Assembly (NCBI GenBank): GCA_029449245.1
Contig: JANATF010000009.1
Span: 434,001 to 498,000 of the forward strand
Reading direction: 5' to 3'
DNA length: 64,000 nt
Source of the DNA: Mortierella alpina
Taxonomy: Eukaryota > Mortierellomycota > Mortierellomycetes > Mortierellales > Mortierellaceae
In this document: one piece after another, positions 54,514-64,000 of the stretch
How positions within the stretch are numbered: the first letter of the stretch is position 1
Layout of the letters: the number at the start of each line of letters is the position of its first letter
Notes under the pieces: generated by a model
Seen by the model: only the letters and a program-made list of their open reading frames with translations
Told to the model about the DNA's origin: nothing
The model's database searches: none
Position numbers and translations under genes: made by a program

Positions 54514-55649
54514 TTAGAGCTTGGAGGGTGGGAGGGCACAGGCATCGTCATTGCACTCTGTCTGCCCAGCAGCAGCAGCGGCCTCCTTTCTCTCCTGAAC
54601 CTGCTCTTCCTGTCTCTTGGCAGCTTGAATGGATGCCTCGTTCAAGTCCTTGCCCGAGATTTGACTGCAGACCTCCAAGATCTTGCTGATAGGAGCTAAG
54701 TTACCGAAGACAGTCTCTTCAAACTGGTACGCGACACCTTCGTCGCCCTTACGCACAATGAACAGTCCACCAAAGATCCGTCCTTCGCCCACAAGAAGGT
54801 TTCCGCGAACGCCTGAGCGAAGGTTGCGAAGGGCGTTGAACCAGAGACTGGGGCGGATAAGCTGATCCAAAGAGGCCCATCGAAGCTTCCCGCCGCTAAT
54901 TTTTTTTTTCATCGGGTTGGAGAATAGGTTTGTTAGGATTGTCTGTGATCAAAAGCGGCCGTAGGTGGGGTAGGTGGTGTTCTTTGCTTACCCCAGAGCC
55001 TTGTAAAAGCCCTTTTGACCATCCCAGTCTATCCGTCATAAAAAAAATAGGTTAGCCTCATTACATTACATTATGTCACTTTGTCCGGTGGCGATGATGA
55101 CTTACAGGTCTCTCGGTCATTCCAGTAGTCCTTTTGAAAAGTGGCTGCACCCAGTTTCTCGTGCAGAACTACGACCATGCGGAAGCCCTAGAGGGAGTGA
55201 GGAAATGACAAGCACGGATGGGGTAGAGAAAAGACTATTATATCAGCCATGAGGCGCGTTGCACATTTTTCTGCCCCACAGCTTATTCCTTTTTACCATT
55301 TCCTTCTCGATAATGTCGCGGTGCTCATGGAGAATGCGGACTTCTTCGCGGCAGAAGGGGCAGCCTGGACGGCGGATGACTGTCCAGTGCCAAGCATAAT
55401 AGAGAAAATCAGCCCGAGGTCAAAGAGGGAATAGTCTTGAAAAGAGCCAAGCGAGAGCCAGCTGAAGTTTCATTCATGTTGGGCTATTTTGAACAGCCTT
55501 GATTGATGGGTATGCATACCGACGACGATGGCTGGCTTTTCCTTCCAGATTTCGCTCGCTTTGAAGGTGTTTTCTGTGTCCTTGTTCAGAAAGTCGGTCA
55601 GGACAACGTCCTTGATGGCGCTGTAACTCTGCTGTGCGGATGAGGACAT
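54514..55649 (-). CDS. Peroxiredoxin-like 2 (AhpC/TSA thioredoxin-fold) protein
   Basis: Exons on the minus strand are 55520-55649, 55297-55379, 55106-55187, 54992-55028 and 54514-54895, giving 237 residues. A thioredoxin-fold core holds the redox motif RRPGCPFCRE (Cys50 and Cys53) after KPAIVVVI, followed by FRMVVVLHEK, YWDGQKGFYKALGGGKLR and GNLLVGEGRIFGGLFIVRKGDEGVAYQFEE. This order is that of the PRXL2/FAM213 group, peroxiredoxin-like proteins with a CxxC instead of the usual single peroxidatic Cys. A role as a thiol redox protein or peroxide scavenger is inferred. The C-terminal tail is Gln/Glu/Ala-rich with another Cys pair (TECNDDACAL). The gene is divergent from the Sec14-like gene. 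Confidence 0.88.
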
Positions 55650-56795
55650 ATTTAAGATGTAAGAGAAGAGAGGTTGCCGAGGGGGTATTAGTATGGAGTG
55701 TGGTGGTGGGAGGAGGAGAGTTGACAAGGAACGAGGGAAAAGAGAGAGCAAATTGCGAAAACGAATAAATGATATAATGCGACCGACTGGGCCGATCATC
55801 GTGTGTTTGCACGAGGGAATGCGAAGGCGGGAAAAGAGACGTCGACGCTTGGACTGCAATCACAACGCCTGTCACTTCAACGTGGTCTGCTAGATCCGTA
55901 GTTGACACCGCATTTGCATTTGTGCAGAGGGCGCTGGTGCGAGGGTGGTCCGTGTCTTTGCTGTAAAACCTGTGTGCCTCTTCTTCCCAAGACGCGCGCC
56001 ATTAGAGTTGCGCAGGCACTGCGTGGATAGAGGAAGATGGCGGAGATGTGTAAGGCTTGTTGTTTCCTTATCGAATGTTCGATGGATGCCTGGTATGACG
56101 GAGAGGACCCTGGCCCAGCGCAAACGGACTCTCAGGTGGATGGGAATGGCATAATTTTTATCCAGTGTGTGTGTTCTTGGTCACTGATCGACCAGTTGAA
56201 CAGCCGCCTTACCCAGGCAAAAAGGATTTCCACGGCCCGTGGCCGTTGAGTGGCAAGAGTGTTCGGATGTGAGGGTTGTTCGGGTGAGGGTTGCGTTGCA
56301 AAACAAGCAAATGCGCAAACACGCAAAACACTCTCAGCATGACAGAGAGGGCAGACGACCATGACCCATGGCCATTCTCAGGAGCAGGAGCAGGAGCAGG
56401 GGAGGTCACTGTCGCTGGTTGTCCTTTTTTTTGTCGCTTCTTTTTTGCAGGCTTCAAAGGGCATTTCGAGGGTGATGAAAATAGACATGAAATCACCATA
56501 AGACTGGCTGGCCCCTTGCTGCCCCGATAGTCGCTCTTCCTTCCACTCAAATCCCCTTCGCGCTGTTCCTTGCCCGACCATTGCATCCGCACCCAACCCT
56601 CATTCTCCTTTCTGTCCTTTCTGTCCTTCCTTTCCTTCCTTTCCTTCCTTTCCTTCTCTCCTTCTCTCGCCGACAACAGTAACAACAGCACAACAGCACA
56701 ACACGCTTTTACAGGCAACCTCATTCTCTCTCACACAAACCAGGCACAAGGAAACACGCAAGCACTACTGAAAAGCTAATTCAAGCCAATCCGCC
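55650..56795. other. Divergent promoter region with CT-rich tract
   Basis: About 1.1 kb between the peroxiredoxin-like gene (minus) and the Sec14-like gene (plus). An imperfect ttcctttcc-type tract lies at about 56600-56660 and a (ggagca)n triplication at 56379-56398. No gene is seen. Confidence 0.55.
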
Positions 56796-59088
56796 ATGCA
56801 GCCCACTCTGTCGCCTTCACCCTCGTCCACAGCCTCGACAAATTCAAAGCATCCCTTTAAGGAGCACAAGCAGGTCGAGGCCCTCGCCAGTTTCCGCACC
56901 CTCCTTGGTCCCGACAATGAAAAGTTTGACGATGGGGTAAGTCATGACCCAGAGCGTCACATCCACTTGCACTAAAAATGGTCCAAACACGGTCGTGTGC
57001 CCCTCGTGTGCTCAACAGACACACACACGCACGCACAAACACAGGCACACAGTATACAAAAAGACAGCACATAGTTCCACAAGCATGCTGGAATGTTATC
57101 CTGTAGATCGCTAACTGTTGTCTGGCCACTTTTTGCTATCTTATAGGAGCTGATGCGGTTCATTGTTGCAAGGAGCTACGACCTTGTAAGTTCGCAGGAT
57201 AGGCTGGCGAATGATTATGGCGATCGCAAGGATCTCAGTGGAGATGCAATTATGAGCGCATGAGCGTGGTGGTGCCCATGAGTGGGTCTGTTGCCTCGGA
57301 CCAAAAATAACTCTGAACCTGAATATGCATCCCTTCGCTCGAACTCTGATCGTTAAAATTAGGATGGCGCCAAGGCCCAGCTACTCGCCTCATTGGAGTG
57401 GAGAAAGGCCAACAAGGTTGACGACCTGCCGATCCCGGGAGTCAACAACTCTAACGGAGTCATGTACGCCGTCCGTGGTTGGCACTCTGTCCCCGATGCC
57501 AACATCGAGTCTGGCCATCCCAACGTGCCCGAGCATGCTGTCCGCCTTCAGAAATACATGGGAGGAAGCTGTCTTCACAAGTGGGACAAGGCTGGTCGTC
57601 CAATCTATATTGAGCGCATGGTAATTACGCAAAGAAAAGGGGCATTGCCCTTTGTGCCCTTTGGGAAGCGAGTTGTGTTCTGAATCATGTCCTCATCGCA
57701 TGATGCCGGTCTATACTGCAGCAAAAAAACAAAAAACAAAAACACGAGCACGGGCTAATCATCCGAATACCTTCTGTTTACCCTCCTGCAATAGGGTCAG
57801 CACAATGTCAAGGGATTGGCCAAGAATGTGAAAACGGAGGAACTCGTTGACTATCACATCCGCTGCAGTGAGTTTGTCCATACTACCATCATGCCCGAGT
57901 GTGAGGAGCGGTTCGGGACTGACGACAAGGTCATTGACAAGGAGACGGTCATTTTCGACTGCACTGGCATGGGTTTCCACCGTAAGGACACGACAGTTCT
58001 CAGAGCAGCATATATTGACGTGTCTGCATAGCGCAATGGCTGTTCGGCTCTCTGATATGTTTGTTCATGCTCTTGTTTTTGTGCTTCATAGAGCTGCACA
58101 TGGAGGGGTTGAACATGCTTCGGTCATTAACCGACATGGATCAAAAAGCCTACCCAGAGCGTCTCGGAAAGCTTTTCATTGTCAACAGCCCGTACGTCTT
58201 TGTCAAGGTTTACTCGATGATCAAGAAGTGGCTCGACCCTGGAGGTAATAAATAGCCAATGGATGCATGACTTCTTGGTGAACAACGATCGCTCGACTAA
58301 CCAATGGTGGTTCCTCCAACCTGCTGGCGATAGTCATTGAGAAGATCCATATTCTCGGCAAGGATTACAAGGACATTCTGCTGGATCACGTCGAGGAGGA
58401 GAATCTGCCAGATTTTCTGGGCGGATCATGCACTTGCAGTCACATGCCTGGTGGGTGCGTACCTTCGATCGTGATGAACAACATCAAGCCTGTGGAAAAG
58501 ACACCAGCACCCAACGGCAGCTTGCTTGCGGTTCCTACGTATTTGCGCCCACGGTCCTCATCAACGGCCTCGGCCAACTCCATCATGGACTTTGTGATGC
58601 CTGGCAAGCCCAAGGATGGCATTTATCAAATGTTCTCAACCATGGCGCACGGAAAGGCATGCGAATACGAGGTCGTGGTTGCGGATGAGGATGTGGAGCA
58701 TGAGCCTGAGGTCATCATCAAGTTCCGCATCAAGGGTATCCGTGCGGCGTGTGAGGGACTTAACTTTACGGTGGCGCGCTTCGAGTTTGGTGAAAAGGCC
58801 GACAGTGGTACAATGTAAGTTGTGTCAGCCGCAGAGCACTCGCTGGAGATTTGCAAGTATACTCACTAACTTCCATTTTTTGCAATGTTTTATAGTGTTG
58901 TTCCTACAAAGTTCTATTCGATTTCAGATTGTCCGGAGACGGGAGATGGTCTTGAAGTCAAGTTCCGGGCTAAGGATGCTGGATTGTATGTCCTCTCATG
59001 GAAACCTGAGAACCAGCGCGGTTTGGTCCAGATGGAGTACGGTGTTACTGTGGATGGCATCCCTGGAGAGGGCACTGATTCACCCTAG
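56796..59088 (+). CDS. Sec14-like CRAL-TRIO and GOLD domain protein
   Basis: Seven exons (56796-56936, 57147-57185, 57363-57620, 57795-57981, 58092-58244, 58334-58814, 58896-59088) give 483 residues. An N-terminal CRAL-TRIO-N helix bundle (FRTLLGPDNEKFDDGELMRFIVAR) precedes the lipid-binding CRAL-TRIO domain: KAGRPIYIERMG, TVIFDCTGMGFH, and YPERLGKLFIVNSPYVFVKVYSMIK with LDPGVIEKIHIL and LPDFLGGSC. A C-terminal GOLD-like beta domain follows (ACEYEVVVADEDVEHEPEVI to KAKDAGLYVLSW-like strands). Such proteins move phosphatidylinositol or other lipids between membranes; the GOLD domain, as in animal SEC14L proteins, is absent from yeast Sec14. Exon 2 is only 39 bases. Gene-level identity is firm; the bound lipid is unknown. 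Confidence 0.93.
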
Positions 59089-61739
<2,651 letters not shown>

Positions 61740-62414
61740 GAGAGAGTTTTTCTCACCTCTTTTTTTTTCTTTGCCTGGCGAGTCGGCCTCACCCATAATG
61801 TAGATAGAAAGACAGCCAAAAAAAGCACGCACATACACCCGATCGACCCTTTCATTGCTACAAGGGACAGTTGCAAAAATAAAAAAAACAAGCATAAGCA
61901 TAAGCGTAACCATTTGTTGCAAGCGGCTAAGAACATCCTGGGCTACTGGGCATTCGCGATTCTTCTGACTTGAGACACACTAGCTCAACGGAGAGTATAC
62001 CGAAATAGGAACGAAGCCGCGGTGCCATGAGGACCGGCCAACAGAGGCAAGATAAAGGGCGGAAAGGGGGTATCCGTCTCCAGGGACAGCGAGGGCATGT
62101 CATCCACCCCGTGCATGCGCATGGGAGTGCGCTCCAAAACTCTGTTTCTCCAGCCAATAGAGAGACAACATATAAAAAAAAAAAAAAAGGAACGCGCCAT
62201 CAGCTTTTTTCTTTTCTTCGTTTCGCTCCTTTGGCCTCCATTCACAATCTCGTCATCCTGCGTCCTCTCCTGCCATTCCTCGTCGAGCCTGTCTCTCTGC
62301 TAGTCCCAGAAAAGCCAACCAACCAGCCAGCCAGCCAGCAGCATCGCAGTGCAGCATCACTCACTCGACACCGCACAAGCTATTGCTCGTTCTACCCATC
62401 GCGACTAGTGCCCA
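61740..62414. other. Intergenic: TRR1 3' flank and MVP1 promoter
   Basis: No gene recognised. Short A-runs at 61879-61890 and 62174-62188 are present, and the last 200 bases before the MVP1 start are pyrimidine- and CA-rich, consistent with a leader. Confidence 0.5.
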
Positions 62415-64000
62415 ATGAACACCGTTGAGGAACCAACCGACGCCATGACGGCTTCATTCTCCGCAGCCCCATATGAGGTCAACGATCCTTGGGGCGCAAC
62501 CACTGCCAGAGGATTGAATCCAATGGACCTGAGCAACATCCTCTGTAAGGCCAACACGACAATATGTTCAACGTCAGGAAGGGGACTGTAGAGACAAAAA
62601 AACTGAATGTACTGCAGTCGGCAGCAGCATAACTCGCCGTTACCTTCGTCTGAGCGTTGTTGCCTAACCGGTTTCCTATTTCTGCTTGCGGTTACCATCG
62701 TTTTGACTAGCGGGCATGCCTCTGCCAGCAATCTATACCACAGCATTCGACTTGGCTCGACCAGAGGGTGGGAAAATCTCTGTGTCTGCACTCAACAAGA
62801 TCCTGGGCGTCAGTGGGTTGCCTCCATCTACGGTAGACAAGGTAAGAGGAGGGCCAAAAAAGAAAAATCGTTTGTCTCTCCGTTCGCTCAACAACAAGAT
62901 CGATCCGACCACCCTTACTGCCCTTCCGCCGCAGGATTTTCTTTCCTTTTGCTCATTATCTCTTCGCAAACACTCTTTTTTTTTCTCCCCCTGCGAGAGC
63001 GGGACAAGTTGGCTGGTTGTATTTCTTGTCTGCTACGGGAGAATACGAAGCGTTTGTTGATTGACCATGTTACTGTTTTTTTATGTATCCTACCATGCAA
63101 TGGTATATAGATTTTGAATATCGTCGTACCACCTACACGGTCCAGGATCACCAAGGGAGAATGCAGTGTGACGCTGGCTCTGGTAGCAATGGCACAGAAG
63201 AATATGGAGCTCTCTATCGAAAATCTAACGGCTCACCGGGAAGGTAAAAAATGAGGATAGCTGACTGCAACAGGCAGATGGCACAGGCACGGAAAGAAAA
63301 ACTCATCTCCTGCCTTCTTTCCTTTCCTCACCCCCAAAAATTCTATTGGCGATACAGATCTGCCCATCCCACACTTGCCAGGACTCGAGTCCATCGACTT
63401 TGGCAGCTCGAGCGAATCAGCACTCTACTCAGCCTCACCCGCGATACCCCGACACGCTCACCCAGTACATGTTGGGAGCACTGTCTCGGATCCATGGAGG
63501 AGTTCGACTTACTCGACTCTAAAGGGCAGTGGAGGCTACCCCCCAGCCCCGTCGTATCTTGCCTCGCCACCCATGACATCTGCAGAGCTCCCACAGAGTG
63601 CAGACCCGGAGGCAACGCGCAAGGAGATGTACCAATGGTTCTTGAATCTGGACACAATCAGAATCAGCTTTGCGCCAGAGAAGGAGGGAATATTTTTGTT
63701 CAAGCACGTCAACTACATTGTGGAGTCCAAGGTAAGGGACTCGCTGTCGCGATTTTCCAGGGACAGAGGACAAAAGGACAAAGGAGAAAAATATCTGCGC
63801 TGTTGTCAGTAATGCCCGTCTTCTGACTCCTGCTCCTTATTTTCCCACTTAGAATCGCCAAACGACTGTTGTGCGGCGCTATAGTGATTTCTGGTGGATG
63901 CTCGAGGTCCTGTCCAAAAGGTTTCCGTTCAGGATACTTCCCAATCTTCCGCCTAAAAGGCTAGGTGGTAACGGATTTTTCCATTTTTCCTTGCTGCTTT
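62415..64000 (+). CDS. MVP1: Sorting nexin Mvp1 (SNX8 family), 5' part; 3' end beyond window
   Basis: A PX-BAR sorting nexin that coats endosomal tubules and returns cargo from endosomes. Exons 62415-62544, 62711-62841, 63111-63243, 63358-63731 and 63853 to about 63967 join in frame. The N-terminal part ([30 protein letters not shown]) is the EH-like helical module of Mvp1/SNX8. A Pro/Ser-rich linker leads into the PX domain: [21 protein letters not shown], then the phosphoinositide-binding [31 protein letters not shown]. After GLGG-like codons at 63967 a GTAACG donor probably starts the next intron. The BAR domain lies outside the window. Confidence 0.93.

Overview
The window is nuclear DNA of a filamentous fungus. 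Genes are intron-rich, with short GT-AG introns of mostly 50-300 bases, and lie on both strands. The protein set fits an early-diverging fungus, most likely Mortierellomycotina or a relative: there is a class C (GABA-B/mGluR-like) GPCR, which Dikarya generally lack, a bestrophin-like channel and a metazoan-type small subunit of serine palmitoyltransferase. The lineage is an inference. All gene models were spliced by eye from reading frames and splice sites.

Layout. 1-2495 holds the 5' two thirds of ribonucleotide reductase large subunit (RNR1, minus). 3023-4603 is a Gln-rich protein (minus). 5575-6770 is proteasome subunit beta7 (PRE4, plus). 7021-9418 is phosphoacetylglucosamine mutase (minus). 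9673-14135 is a ten-exon class C GPCR (minus). 16478-18154 is a disordered protein (plus). 18298-24330 is the exoribonuclease XRN1 (minus, 13 exons).

24728-40968 is a branched-chain amino acid neighbourhood: ILV2 (minus) and ILV5 (plus) head to head, then HIBCH (plus) and ILV6 (plus). It is interrupted by an accessory island of about 7 kb (about 30000-37000). The island has a MacroD-type macrodomain gene (minus, 30507-31787) and, divergent to it, a six-exon gene (32502-36865) that I read as one 1281-residue protein. That protein has a FEN1/XPG-like 5' nuclease at its N terminus and a Fanzor/TnpB-like RuvC nuclease at its C terminus. All seven expected FEN1 metal-ligand positions and the three RuvC acidic residues are present. 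This fusion is the most unusual object in the window and the best candidate for an undescribed system. Structured DNA just after its stop codon is a candidate site for a guide (omega) RNA.

After the cluster come a 2OG-Fe(II) oxygenase-like protein (41128-42799, minus), a 58-residue serine palmitoyltransferase small subunit (43670-44121, plus), a bestrophin-like channel (45727-47809, plus), a type I membrane protein (48557-49375, minus), a MIC26/MIC27-like protein with a very long coiled-coil extension (50195-53502, plus), a tRNA-Leu(CAA) (53899-53980, minus), a peroxiredoxin-like protein (54514-55649, minus), a Sec14/CRAL-TRIO-GOLD protein (56796-59088, plus), thioredoxin reductase with a probable dual start (59998-61739, plus) and the 5' part of the sorting nexin MVP1 (62415 to the end, plus).
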